The notes beneath the pieces were generated by a model. It was not told where the DNA came from. It saw only the letters and a program-made list of their open reading frames with translations, and did no database searches. The position numbers and the translations under genes are program-made. A stretch of 64,000 nt of DNA from Marinomonas pollencensis (GTDB taxonomy: Bacteria; Pseudomonadota; Gammaproteobacteria; Pseudomonadales; Marinomonadaceae), in contig NZ_QUNG01000002.1 of assembly GCF_003387375.1 (NCBI RefSeq), forward strand, positions 1-64,000, written 5' to 3'. This document shows, in pieces, positions 8,016-16,620 of the stretch; position 1 is the stretch's first letter, and each line of letters starts with the position of its first letter.

Positions 8016-9689
8016 ATGGTAGACATCAATACGCGAATACGATCAGGTCCAACGAAAAGTTCTCATTCTTACGCAGAGTATTCGGCGCTGGTTGCCGATG
8101 AATTTGAAAATTCTCGCCAGTCGATTCGGCAAATGCTCGTTGCACTGGGCTTTTCATTAGTCGATCAAACCTCCACCGGGAAAGGGGTAGTTGAAGCCTG
8201 TTATGCCAGAAAATACGATTTAGTACTGTGTGATTTTAGACTTGGACATGGAAAAAATGGCCAGCAAGTATTGGAAGAATTACGTCAGTTAAAGCTTTTA
8301 AAAAGTGATGCGATTTTTATTGTGGTTTCAGCCGAGACAAGTCGTGATGTGGTATTTGGTATTATGGAATCCCATCCCGACGATTACCTAAGTAAGCCTT
8401 TTACACAGGGCGTATTGAGTAAAAGGCTAGAACGCCTATTTGCACAAAATAATGCCTTGGTGGACATGAAAGAGGCACAAGCCAAGCAAGATTTTAGCCG
8501 TTTGCAGGGGTTATGTGAGCACCACATAGCTAGTCAAGGGCGCTATTCGGTTTGGTGTAAAAAAGCGTTGGTTGACACTTTTCTAGCCACTCAGTCTTGG
8601 TCGGAATTGACTCGCTTATGTGAACAAGAGCTACAAGAGCGAGACATTGAATGGGCCATGTTAGGCATGGCAAAAATGCATCTCTTACAGGAAGAGTGGG
8701 ACCTGGCTATTCAAAGTTTAGAGTCAATATTGAAAAGTTTCCCGCAAAGCGTTGAAAGTTATGATTTGCTAGCGTCTTGTTTGCAAAAAAAAGGGCGCTA
8801 CCATAAGGCGCAGCAAGTGCTTGAGGAGGGGATAAAACTGTCTCCTTTGGTGGCTTCTAGACAGCAAAATATGGTTAACCTAAGTCGTGAAAACGGCGAC
8901 ATTCAAAGTGCGGTTAAAGCCGGTCAGCAAGCGTTAAAGTTGACGATGAATACGATCAATGAATCCCCTGAGGAATACTTTCAAGTGGTCGATTTATTGG
9001 CTGACGCTGCGGTTGATTTGGAGGGGCGAGATCGCAAAAAAATGACGGATGATGCCTTGCTTGCCTTAAGTAAAGTGTCTAAAAAATATTCTGATCTGCA
9101 TGAAGTACGAGTGAAAAAAGCACTTTCTGAGAGCCGCTTATACAGTGCACAAGGGCATAACAAGCATGCTCAAGCGAGTCTCTCAACCGCGCAGGCTTTA
9201 TTAAAAGAGTCGCCAGAGCTTAAGACCCCAGATATCGTCATTGAGTTAGGTAAAACGTTGTTTTTAGCGGGTCAAAAAGGGGAAGCTATTCAGCTGTGGC
9301 AGTCCGACAATCTTCTCTCAGATATGAGCGCTGAACAAGAGCAGGCCATTTTTGACTTTATTGATGAGCCAATTCCAATGGGGGCTCGGGCGAGAGCGAA
9401 GTCACTTAATTCTCAAGGGCTCAATTTTTATGCGAAAAAAGATTACGACGAAGCAATTAGAGTGTTTGAAGCTGCATTAGAGATCTCGCCTAATCAACCA
9501 GGATTGAATTTGAATCTTGCCCAAACTGCCATTAAAAAGATGGCAACTTCACCCAATAAACGCGCCATGTTAGCGAAATGCCAAGAGGCTTTTGCAAGAA
9601 TCAGTCATGTTAAAGAAAATCATAAACAATTTTCACGACTGCAGGCCCTTAAAAACTATGTCGCTAAATACCATCAGGATTCAGTATGA
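8016..9689 (+). CDS. Response regulator with TPR-rich C-terminal region
   Basis: A 557-residue cytosolic protein. The receiver domain spans about residues 22-145 with acidic pair D28/E29, phospho-acceptor D73 (LCDFRLG), S105 and K127 (SKPFT), so it should be phosphorylatable. The rest is helical and TPR-like, with clear repeats near 430-500 (ARAKSLNSQGLNFYAKKDY, EAIRVFEAALEISPNQPG). There is no DNA-binding output, so it probably acts by protein binding. Its stop overlaps the start of a kinase-like gene by four bases (ATGA). A diverged paralogue of both genes lies in mirror orientation at 10.4-12.3 kb. The phenotype is unknown. Confidence 0.85.
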   Translation: MVDINTRIRSGPTKSSHSYAEYSALVADEFENSRQSIRQMLVALGFSLVDQTSTGKGVVEACYARKYDLVLCDFRLGHGKNGQQVLEELRQLKLLKSDAIFIVVSAETSRDVVFGIMESHPDDYLSKPFTQGVLSKRLERLFAQNNALVDMKEAQAKQDFSRLQGLCEHHIASQGRYSVWCKKALVDTFLATQSWSELTRLCEQELQERDIEWAMLGMAKMHLLQEEWDLAIQSLESILKSFPQSVESYDLLASCLQKKGRYHKAQQVLEEGIKLSPLVASRQQNMVNLSRENGDIQSAVKAGQQALKLTMNTINESPEEYFQVVDLLADAAVDLEGRDRKKMTDDALLALSKVSKKYSDLHEVRVKKALSESRLYSAQGHNKHAQASLSTAQALLKESPELKTPDIVIELGKTLFLAGQKGEAIQLWQSDNLLSDMSAEQEQAIFDFIDEPIPMGARARAKSLNSQGLNFYAKKDYDEAIRVFEAALEISPNQPGLNLNLAQTAIKKMATSPNKRAMLAKCQEAFARISHVKENHKQFSRLQALKNYVAKYHQDSV

Positions 9690-10375
9690 GCAGTTTTATG
9701 AAAAACGACTTTCATCATGTAATGATCGCCTCTATGAATGATATGAAACAATCGGTGAATTTATTACAGCATACTTTAGAGAAAATTCCGCTCGGCGACA
9801 CCGAGAAAAGTGAGGAAGAGAGTGATTTAACTTCGATTCATTATGAAGTAAGTCGCATGCAGAACAGCATTGGGCAACTTCATAATTTGTATCTATTGGA
9901 AAAAAACCAATTATCTTTTCAGCTGACTGATGCATATTTACTGGAGTTAATAGAAGAGCAGGTAATCGCTCATGACGTTTTATGCCGTCGAGTGGGTGTC
10001 ACCATTAACTTGGTTGCGAAGCATGATATAAGCAGTTATTTGGATGTGAACTTGCTCAGCCATGTGTTAGACATTGCGATTGTGAATGCCATTCGCTATA
10101 GCAAAGATACGGTGCAAATTGACCTACAGAAAACGCAACAGGGCACCTCAATTATTATTGATGACAATGGCAGGGGGTATCCAGAAGAACGGTTAGAACA
10201 TTTCTCTGAGATCATCAAGGGCCAAGGTTTTTCTGGCTTAACCAATCAGATGTTGGCTTGGTATTACTGTTATTTAGTGGCCAGTATGCATAAAAGCCGT
10301 GAACAACAAGGTTGGGTTCGTTTGAGTAATGAATCTGCCTTAGGTGGCAGTCGGTTTGAAATCTTCTTACCCTGA
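9686..10375 (+). CDS. Histidine-kinase-like protein lacking the phospho-acceptor histidine
   Basis: A 229-residue soluble protein with a short helical N-terminus and a C-terminal GHKL ATPase domain. The N-box is AIVNAIRYSKD, the G1 box DDNGRGYP, and the C-terminal strand GGSRFEIFLP. No sensor or membrane domain is present. When aligned with its paralogue on the other strand (AIHESKNQVGTLL), the H-box here reads SMNDMKQSVNLL, so Asn18 stands in place of His. ATP binding looks intact. It may be a pseudokinase, a phosphatase or an allosteric partner of the response regulator it overlaps by four bases (inference). A strong terminator follows. Confidence 0.8.
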   Translation: MSSFMKNDFHHVMIASMNDMKQSVNLLQHTLEKIPLGDTEKSEEESDLTSIHYEVSRMQNSIGQLHNLYLLEKNQLSFQLTDAYLLELIEEQVIAHDVLCRRVGVTINLVAKHDISSYLDVNLLSHVLDIAIVNAIRYSKDTVQIDLQKTQQGTSIIIDDNGRGYPEERLEHFSEIIKGQGFSGLTNQMLAWYYCYLVASMHKSREQQGWVRLSNESALGGSRFEIFLP

Positions 10376-10395
10376 TTAAGTGCTTGCCCTTGAAT

Positions 10396-10437
10396 CACAA
10401 GTGAAGCGCTAACGAGAGGGCTTCACTTGTGTTTTTC
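10396..10437 (+). terminator. Strong intrinsic terminator between convergent kinase genes
   Basis: A perfect 12-base stem, CACAAGTGAAGC / GCTTCACTTGTG (10396-10407 and 10420-10431), with a 12-base loop and TTTTTCT. The T-run serves the plus-strand operon. The minus-strand side lacks a good T-run. Confidence 0.9.
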
Positions 10438-10443
10438 TGACTG

Positions 10444-11097
10444 TTATTGCGGTAGGTAAATAGCAAGCTTAGCACCACCTAAGACAGTGGATTCTTGTTT
10501 TTCTATATAACCTTCCTCATCATGGCACACATGAGCATTTGCGGACAGTTGAGCAAAGTACAAACCTAATCCTGTATTGGACTCTGGGCTGTCTTCTTCT
10601 TGTGCGGTGTTAAAGCCTTGGCCATCATCTTCAATGCTGATGACCAAAAAGTTCTCTTCTTTGGTTGCATGAATTTGAATTTTAGATCTTGCAAAGCGTA
10701 ACGCATTATAGACTGCGGTGCCCACCACGGCGGTCATAAGGCGCTCATCAAATGTGCCAGTTAATTGGCTATCGCAATGGTAGCTTAGCTCTAGTTTTTT
10801 CGCATTAGCAGAGGTTAGCAGTGCAAATACTTGGTCGTCTAAAAATTCATCGAGTAAAAACGTATCAACATGAAGCTCATAACCATTTGACGCCAAGCGA
10901 TATAAATAAAGGTATTCTACCCATTCGTCGTTGAGTTTTTTGAGGGATTCTTCAATGACGGTTATTTTTGCTTCGTTAAGATTGTTTTTAGGCAGGGTTT
11001 CCTTTACGCCTTGTAACTGATACAAAAGGGTGCCGACTTGATTCTTGCTTTCATGGATGGCGCTGGCAAGAATCGTACTGATGTCCATTTTTTTCAT
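10444..11097 (-). CDS. Soluble histidine kinase (HATPase) paired with TPR response regulator
   Basis: A 217-residue cytosolic kinase without any sensor domain. The H-box is IHESKNQVGTLL with His15. The N-box is GTAVYNALRFARSK, the G1 box SIEDDGQGFN, and the final motifs are TGLGLYFAQ and GGAKLAIYLPQ, so the full catalytic set appears present. It starts two bases after the stop of its cognate response regulator. It is a paralogue of the plus-strand kinase that ends at 10375, sharing domain plan and length. Because it lacks a sensor, its activity may be set by a partner protein, possibly via the TPR region of the regulator (inference). Confidence 0.82.
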   Translation of the reverse strand: MKKMDISTILASAIHESKNQVGTLLYQLQGVKETLPKNNLNEAKITVIEESLKKLNDEWVEYLYLYRLASNGYELHVDTFLLDEFLDDQVFALLTSANAKKLELSYHCDSQLTGTFDERLMTAVVGTAVYNALRFARSKIQIHATKEENFLVISIEDDGQGFNTAQEEDSPESNTGLGLYFAQLSANAHVCHDEEGYIEKQESTVLGGAKLAIYLPQ

Positions 11098-11099
11098 GA

Positions 11100-12311
11100 T
11101 TAGTTCTCAAGCGCGAGTTTATATTGTTTGTTTTGTTGATTGGTTGGCGCTAATGCAATGCCAGACTCAACGTCACGAACCCATAATGCAAGTGTGTTTT
11201 TAGCATTATTTGTATCTTCTATGTTCAGGTAAATGTCTGTTTCGTAAGAATAGGTTTGTGCTCTTACCGCTGGATCGTCAAAGAATAATTGATGGATTTT
11301 TTTCAGGGTGGACTGGAAGGTTTCTTTTTGGCGAGACGAAAGAGGGTTCTGCTCTGATAATTTAACGAATGTAGAGAGGTGCTTAAGGTAAATCTCCGCA
11401 TTGTTGTAGCATGAGTGTTTGGCAAGTGACACCGCGCGACGAAAAGCCAGCTCAGAAGTTTCATAGTCTTCGATAGTTGAGCTCAGTTTCCCTAGCTCCA
11501 TTTGGCGTAATAGATTTTTTGGTGAGCGTTCAATTGCCTCGACCAAAATAGCTTGAGCAGCTACATGATCTTGTTGTGCTATTTTAATTTTGGCGAGCCA
11601 ATCATAAGCGCTAACAAAAAAGCGATTATCTATCATTAATTGTCGGAACTTACTTTCTGATTGTTCTAATTGATTAAGATAAAAACAGGCTCGCGCTTCA
11701 CCAAATACCGCCCATGGCATTTTTCTATTTTTCAAAACATTAGAGAATATCGCTTTGGCTTGTGCATATTCCTGCATTTCTAGGTAGCATTCGCCAATGG
11801 TTCGTAGGCACTTACCTTCTAACGAAGGGTGGGCTTCCATTACCAAATATGCTTCTTCTATGGCTTTGGCAAAGTCTTTTTCATCAAGTGCTAAGTTAAC
11901 TTGTTTCAACTTCGCTTTCATTTCTAACAACTTGGATAATCTACGTTGTAACAATGCTTGTGAGAAAGGTTTGGTGATATAGCCATCCGGTTGGAATTCG
12001 ATGGCCCCCATCACCATTTCAATAGATGTTTCTGCTGTGACCATCAAATAGGTTGCTGTGTTTGGAATGAGTTCAGAGTGGCGGACTTCTTCAAGTAGCT
12101 GTTGGCCGTCTTTGCCATTACCTAGATTATAGTCTGACAGAATAAGATCAAAAGATTGAGTCTTAAGTAGATCTATTGCTGTCTCTGCTTTCATAGCGAT
12201 GTCAACGGACTGGAAGCCGAAATCGGTTAGCATTTTTTTTTGCATTATTCTGGCTTCTGCCATGTCTTCTATGAGCAGGGCCTTATGGCTAGAGAAATCA
12301 GTCTGTCCCAT
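11100..12311 (-). CDS. Response regulator with TPR repeats (paralogue of 8016-9689)
   Basis: A 403-residue cytosolic response regulator. The receiver has E15/D16, phospho-site D60 (LSDYNLG), T92 and K114 (TKPFSQ). The remainder is TPR-like (about residues 135-400; for example CLRTIGECYLEMQEYAQAKAIF). No DNA-binding domain is present. The first 150 residues resemble the 557-residue plus-strand regulator closely (DGQQLLEEVRHSEL versus NGQQVLEELRQLKL), but its TPR part is about 150 residues shorter. It is upstream of and nearly contiguous with its histidine kinase. The two modules converge, which suggests an inverted duplication followed by divergence. Confidence 0.85.
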   Translation of the reverse strand: MGQTDFSSHKALLIEDMAEARIMQKKMLTDFGFQSVDIAMKAETAIDLLKTQSFDLILSDYNLGNGKDGQQLLEEVRHSELIPNTATYLMVTAETSIEMVMGAIEFQPDGYITKPFSQALLQRRLSKLLEMKAKLKQVNLALDEKDFAKAIEEAYLVMEAHPSLEGKCLRTIGECYLEMQEYAQAKAIFSNVLKNRKMPWAVFGEARACFYLNQLEQSESKFRQLMIDNRFFVSAYDWLAKIKIAQQDHVAAQAILVEAIERSPKNLLRQMELGKLSSTIEDYETSELAFRRAVSLAKHSCYNNAEIYLKHLSTFVKLSEQNPLSSRQKETFQSTLKKIHQLFFDDPAVRAQTYSYETDIYLNIEDTNNAKNTLALWVRDVESGIALAPTNQQNKQYKLALEN

Positions 12312-12333
12312 GTAGATGATCCATATCGTTAAG

Positions 12334-12540
12334 TTAGAGAAATGACTTGTTAGGGTCCATGGTTAGTTGTTCTGAAAAAACATCATCTTCTTCAGAGCTT
12401 TGTTGAGGGATGGCGTAGCTTTCATTTGCCCATTCGCCGAGATCGATTAACTTGCACTTTGCGCTGCAAAAAGGTCGGTCTTTGTTTTCTGTAGACCAAG
12501 GGGTTTTCTTTTGGCAGGTTGGGCAGGCAATCAAGGTCAT
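12334..12540 (-). CDS. yacG: DNA gyrase inhibitor YacG
   Basis: A 68-residue zinc protein. CPTCQKKTPW and, 16 residues on, FCSAKCKLIDLGEWA give the four-cysteine zinc knuckle typical of YacG, and the C-terminal tail is acidic. In E. coli it binds GyrB and inhibits gyrase. I place the start at ATG 12540, which overlaps the coaE stop as ATGA; a longer frame upstream lies inside coaE. Its position directly after coaE is the classic gammaproteobacterial arrangement. It is the last gene of the pil-coaE unit. Confidence 0.93.
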   Translation of the reverse strand: MTLIACPTCQKKTPWSTENKDRPFCSAKCKLIDLGEWANESYAIPQQSSEEDDVFSEQLTMDPNKSFL

Positions 12541-13166
12541 TGGTTTAACTCTCTTACATCTAGTCTTGCTAAAATACACTGGTTTAATGTCACGACTTTA
12601 TCATCTAAGTCAATCAAATTGCTATTGTTTTTAAGGATAAAGTCTGCCTGTTTGAGCCGTTCTTCATTATTTAATTGGGTGTTAATAATACGTAATGCTT
12701 GCTCTTCAGTACTTTGGTCGCGACGAATAATACGCTCTATTTGAATTTCTTTAGGCGTATCAATGACAACGACAAATTTACACAATTTGTTTTGCTCAGT
12801 TTCGAATAACAGCGGGTGTACTAACAACACGTAAGGAGAGTGGGCATTGGCCAGTTGAGTGGCGATGGAAGCCCGGATTTCTGGGTGAGTAATGGACTCG
12901 AGCCAACGTCTTTCATCTGGGTGTTTGAAGACAATGTCACGCAGCGCCTTGCGGTCTAGAGTGCCGTCAGTCAATAAAATATTGGCGCCAAAACGTTCAA
13001 CGATTTTGGTCAGACAGGAAGAGCCGGGTTGTACCACTTCCCGTGCTACGTCGTCAGCATCCACGCTTTGAATACCAAGGTTATTAAAATACTTGGTAAT
13101 GGTGCTTTTACCAGAACCGATGCCACCGGCGAGGCCGATAATCGGAGGAGCATATTTTTGATTCAT
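12537..13166 (-). CDS. coaE: Dephospho-CoA kinase
   Basis: A 209-residue kinase for the last step of coenzyme A synthesis, phosphorylating the 3'-OH of dephospho-CoA with ATP in the cytosol. The P-loop is GLAGGIGSGKST, then DADDVAREVV, THPEIRA and the LID-region RIIRRDQSTEEQALRII. Length is standard. It overlaps pilD upstream and yacG downstream by four bases each, so it is translationally coupled to the pilin-processing gene. That is a conserved but functionally unexplained association. Confidence 0.97.
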   Translation of the reverse strand: MNQKYAPPIIGLAGGIGSGKSTITKYFNNLGIQSVDADDVAREVVQPGSSCLTKIVERFGANILLTDGTLDRKALRDIVFKHPDERRWLESITHPEIRASIATQLANAHSPYVLLVHPLLFETEQNKLCKFVVVIDTPKEIQIERIIRRDQSTEEQALRIINTQLNNEERLKQADFILKNNSNLIDLDDKVVTLNQCILARLDVRELNQ

Positions 13167-13957
13167 AAGTAACTACAATAAAAATAAACAATGCTTGAAA
13201 AGACTAAAAAAGGACCGAACGGTATCGTTTGCTGGCCTTTCGAGGAGAAAAGAAGAGAGCAGAAAATGCCCAGTAAACTGGCGTAGAGTAAGATGCTAAA
13301 CAGTGACTCTAAGTACAGCCAAGCACCGAGTGCTGCAAGCAACTTCGCATCACCAAGCCCAATGCCTTCTTTTTTATAATAATAAAGATAGCACCCTCTT
13401 AGCGTAGCGACAATTGCATAGCCAGATAACAACCCTAAAACCGAAGCGTCTAACAAGGGACTGCCCATATTCAGGGCCAAACTTGCCGCAATCACCAGGG
13501 CGCTGCATTCATTTGGGATGATTTTATGTTGGTAATCTATGATCGCAGCGCAAAGCAGGGAAGTTAATATTATGGTGTTAAGTGCCAGTTCATAAAGCGA
13601 CAAGGGTAAGCAAAGTAATGGCAAGCCGGCCAGCAAAAATAATACTTCGATTTGCCAATAATAGGGTGAAATGTTGGTTTGGCAAAAACGGCACTTGCCT
13701 TTTAAATAGGCATAACTGAACAATGGAATTGTCTCTTTCCAGCTTAAAATATGGCCACAATGTGGGCAATTGGAGCGTCCATAGATATAGCTTTTAGGGC
13801 TGTGTTCTTTAAACGATAAAGACAAGAGTTCGTGGGCTTCTTGTCTTGCTAAATATAAATTCAAAGCGGGCCAGCGGATGGAATATAGTGCAGCAAAACT
13901 ACCCAAACAGAGCAACACAGCGGCGTAAGCTAGCCAGCACAGCAAAGTGGTCATCAC
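13163..13957 (-). CDS. pilD: Type IV prepilin peptidase / N-methyltransferase
   Basis: A 264-residue polytopic inner-membrane aspartyl protease. The cytoplasmic zinc domain has two CxxC pairs (CPHCGH and CRFCQT), needed for N-methylation. The catalytic aspartates are in IIDYQHKIIPNE and GLGDAKLLAALG. It cleaves the leader of PilA-type prepilins after Gly and methylates the new N-terminal Phe. The start is GTG 13957, one base inside the pilC stop, or ATG 13954. It is embedded in the order pilA-pilB-pilC-pilD-coaE, so its substrate is presumably the pilin at 15943. Confidence 0.95.
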   Translation of the reverse strand: MMTTLLCWLAYAAVLLCLGSFAALYSIRWPALNLYLARQEAHELLSLSFKEHSPKSYIYGRSNCPHCGHILSWKETIPLFSYAYLKGKCRFCQTNISPYYWQIEVLFLLAGLPLLCLPLSLYELALNTIILTSLLCAAIIDYQHKIIPNECSALVIAASLALNMGSPLLDASVLGLLSGYAIVATLRGCYLYYYKKEGIGLGDAKLLAALGAWLYLESLFSILLYASLLGIFCSLLFSSKGQQTIPFGPFLVFSSIVYFYCSYL

Positions 13958-15009
13958 TAAGGAAGCTCAAGCAAAGGTTGATATATAGACAGTAAGGAAG
14001 AGACGACAAATGCACCGGCAATAAAAAGGCAGACAGCAGGTATGATTTTTTCAAACCAATAGATCACCTGTTGGCAGTGCCGCTCATGTTCTTGGGCTGC
14101 CAGTGTCAATGCCCTATCAATATTGCCATTGTGACTGGCGGCTTCAAGCGCCAAAGCGGATTCTTTAGGAAACCAGTATTGAGGAAAGCTGGCTTGATAA
14201 CTCTTACCAAGCTGCAGTGAGTAGTAGCTGAAAAGAATGTCTTCCTTTAATTGGGCATGTTTAAAGTGCAATGGCAGGCCGTATAAAGCCTGTTGCAGTG
14301 TTTTTCCTGTTTTTCGGCTAGCACTTAAAAGCCTTAATAGCTTGCTTAACCGAAAACTGGCGTTCACCTTTTCAAACCAATTACTGGCATTTCCATTAAT
14401 GAAATTAATCATCACAATGACTTGCAGTACGCTGGTCAATAAATAGCTGGCGCCATTAATAAGGAGACTCGAAGTGGCGCCATCGTTACTAAATACACCA
14501 TAAAGTAGGTTTATGATAAGTGCGACTTGCATAATAAAGAAAGGGTAAGTCATTCCTTTGAGTAATTTCGAAGACCAACTTAGTAGTGAGGTTAATTGTT
14601 CTATGGATGTATCAATACTTTGTGCGCAGTCTTCTCTGGAGCCATTGTTGATAATAAGTTGGCAATACGGCGAACAGCGAGCTTGGGATAACCTAGATAA
14701 GGTCACGTTAAATGATTTGCCGGCGGTTAGTTCGTGATGAATGGCCGAACAATTTCGACTTAAAATAGCATTGCTTGATGACTCTGAAAGGCTTGCTATC
14801 GCTTCATTTAATTGCAAACCATTGTGCAATGCATTTTTGATTTCGGTAAAAAACAACAAGAGTGTTTTATAATTAAAGTAATGGGGGTGATAAGGACGAC
14901 AGTCGATATCCCAGATGCCTAAGGACACATAATGCAGTAACAGGCTTTGCTCTGATTCAGCGTATCGATAATATTGGCAGTGGTCTTGTTGAATGCTAAA
15001 CCAAGGCAT
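13957..15009 (-). CDS. pilC: Type IV pilus inner-membrane platform protein (PilC/HofC-like)
   Basis: About 350 residues with the two T2SSF-type helical cytoplasmic domains and three membrane segments (near FFIMQVALIINLLYGVF, LLTSVLQVIVMINFI and the C-terminal AVCLFIAGAFVV). It forms the base on which the ATPase works during pilus assembly. Two starts are possible: ATG 15009 (14-base overlap with pilB, chosen) or TTG 15063 (68-base overlap). Neither has a clear RBS. It is about 50 residues shorter than Pseudomonas PilC and diverged, resembling the minimal HofC type. Confidence 0.85.
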   Translation of the reverse strand: MPWFSIQQDHCQYYRYAESEQSLLLHYVSLGIWDIDCRPYHPHYFNYKTLLLFFTEIKNALHNGLQLNEAIASLSESSSNAILSRNCSAIHHELTAGKSFNVTLSRLSQARCSPYCQLIINNGSREDCAQSIDTSIEQLTSLLSWSSKLLKGMTYPFFIMQVALIINLLYGVFSNDGATSSLLINGASYLLTSVLQVIVMINFINGNASNWFEKVNASFRLSKLLRLLSASRKTGKTLQQALYGLPLHFKHAQLKEDILFSYYSLQLGKSYQASFPQYWFPKESALALEAASHNGNIDRALTLAAQEHERHCQQVIYWFEKIIPAVCLFIAGAFVVSSLLSIYQPLLELP

Positions 15010-15946
15010 GGGGAGGCTCGCTATTTCGTTGGCTGTAAGCTTGCCACAGAGAGGGCGTGGCAATGAGTTGTTCGTAGTCTATGGGTAAAGTCGCTTGCCA
15101 CAATGGTAACAAGCCACTGAAAATAGCTTGCTGACTACTGGATCGGTAAGTCATAGCCTGATGGATAATTAATTTGAGCGAGCTGACCAAGGAGAAAAAA
15201 TCCACTTGCCAACTTCGGCAGCGGTGAATGGCATCTAAGGTTGAGTTTGTATGGAGCGTGGCCAGCACCAAATGTCCCGTTAGAGACGCGTTGATCGCAA
15301 GATTCGCGGTATCTGCGTCCCGAATCTCACCGACCATAATAATATCAGGGTCTTGCCTTAAAAAGGCTTTCAGTAAGTTAAATGAGGTTAAGCCGATGTC
15401 AGGTTTAGGTTCACACTGAAATAAACCTGCGATCTCATGCTCTACAGGATCTTCAATGGTGAAAATGGTGCGTTTCCCATTGTTAAGGTAATCCAAGCAA
15501 GAGTAAAGAGTGGTGCTTTTTCCAGCCCCCGTCGCACCACAAACTAAAATCAGCCCGCTGGGCTTCTCGAGTTGGCGGATTAGCTGTGACAGTAATGGTG
15601 TGGGTAAGCCAATACTCTCCAGAGTAAATCGGTGTTTCTCTGGCAGTAACCTCAGGGCCGCTTTTTCGCCTTTTACTGTGGCTATTAAGCTGACCCGAAC
15701 GAAGGTGGTTTGACCTTGATAGGCAAAAGAAAACTGGCCTTCTTGAGTGCGCCTGGTTTCTGATAGATCTAAATTAGCGCGCATTTTAATCCGGTTAATA
15801 AGAGGGTTGTCTTCTTCTAGTTGCGCTAACAAAATCAGCGCCCCATATTGTCGCGTGCTAATGATGAGTCGGTGGCGAGCTTGTTCGATATGGATATCAC
15901 TCGCCCCTAGTTTAATCGCATGAGCAAGAATTTCTTCTAATGTCAT
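14996..15946 (-). CDS. pilB: Short GspE/PilB-family secretion ATPase
   Basis: A 316-residue hexameric pilus-assembly ATPase. The core is complete: Walker A CGATGAGKSTTLY, the Asp box TIEDPVEHEIAG, Walker B DPDIIMVGEIRD and the His box ATLHTNS. It is much shorter than PilB/GspE (about 460-570 residues). The N-terminal N1E-type domain is missing, and the C-terminal tetracysteine zinc motif is absent (no CxxC anywhere). The start is ATG 15946, supported by GGAGGAAG seven bases upstream and an ATGA overlap with pilA. It is probably the assembly ATPase for the adjacent pilin. Confidence 0.9.
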   Translation of the reverse strand: MTLEEILAHAIKLGASDIHIEQARHRLIISTRQYGALILLAQLEEDNPLINRIKMRANLDLSETRRTQEGQFSFAYQGQTTFVRVSLIATVKGEKAALRLLPEKHRFTLESIGLPTPLLSQLIRQLEKPSGLILVCGATGAGKSTTLYSCLDYLNNGKRTIFTIEDPVEHEIAGLFQCEPKPDIGLTSFNLLKAFLRQDPDIIMVGEIRDADTANLAINASLTGHLVLATLHTNSTLDAIHRCRSWQVDFFSLVSSLKLIIHQAMTYRSSSQQAIFSGLLPLWQATLPIDYEQLIATPSLWQAYSQRNSEPPHALV

Positions 15947-16392
15947 TGGGCTTCCTCCACTGTTGTGCATTGCTGTGGTAGGAGCTTGCTGGCCAGATCA
16001 GATTCACACTGCCAGTTGTTGTTTGCATCGCGATGGTATTTCAAATAATTGCCTTCGCTAATACCTGTGTCGCTATTGAGCGATACGGTAACACTGCCGG
16101 AGCTGGCTTCTTGGTCACTTACCGCGATGCTTTTGACGATCGAGTCACTGGCAACAATGGGGGATATTTCGGCAAATTCTGTGCTGCTTGGAAAACCTCC
16201 ATTGAGCAGTATGTATTCTTCAATAAAAGACTGGCTTTGAGTGGCGATGTTTTGTGCTTCAACCAGCTTTGCTTTGGTTATTTGGCGAGTAAAGGTGGGG
16301 GCAGTAATGGCTGCTAAAATAGAAATAATAGCAATCACGACCATTAGTTCTAATAGCGTAAAACCACCTTGGTGGACACGACTGTGATTCAT
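15943..16392 (-). CDS. pilA: Type IV major-pilin-like prepilin
   Basis: A 149-residue prepilin. A nine-residue leader ending QGG is followed by FTLLELMVVIAIISILAAI, giving a mature Phe1 and the conserved Glu5 in a long hydrophobic helix. A disulfide loop is likely between the two C-terminal cysteines (CESDLASKLLPQQC). It is cleaved by the PilD encoded three genes downstream and polymerised by PilB/PilC. SD AAGGAG precedes ATG 16392. It heads pilABCD-coaE-yacG. No pilMNOPQ genes are nearby. Whether it forms an adhesion, twitching or DNA-uptake pilus cannot be told. Confidence 0.92.
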   Translation of the reverse strand: MNHSRVHQGGFTLLELMVVIAIISILAAITAPTFTRQITKAKLVEAQNIATQSQSFIEEYILLNGGFPSSTEFAEISPIVASDSIVKSIAVSDQEASSGSVTVSLNSDTGISEGNYLKYHRDANNNWQCESDLASKLLPQQCTTVEEAQ

Positions 16393-16620
16393 TTCTTCAC
16401 TCCTTGAAGAGGTGGGGGCGTTAGCGTCCTGCTAATCGTTATTAAAACACTAGTCTATTTGTGAAATAAAACCACCTCACTTTGGTGATTTTTGTTTACT
16501 GCAGGGCAGCGAAAAATGAGAAACGAATAACTCAGGTTGGGGCTAAGAAGGGGGCATTGAATAACGCAAAGCAATCCCCGTCATGCTGATGAACTCAGAA
16601 ATAACGGGGGGCTTGTTACC

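Noticed and set aside
16393..16560. Sigma-54 promoter before pilA
   Set aside because: No TGGCAC-N5-TTGC-like pair was found on the minus strand in this spacer.
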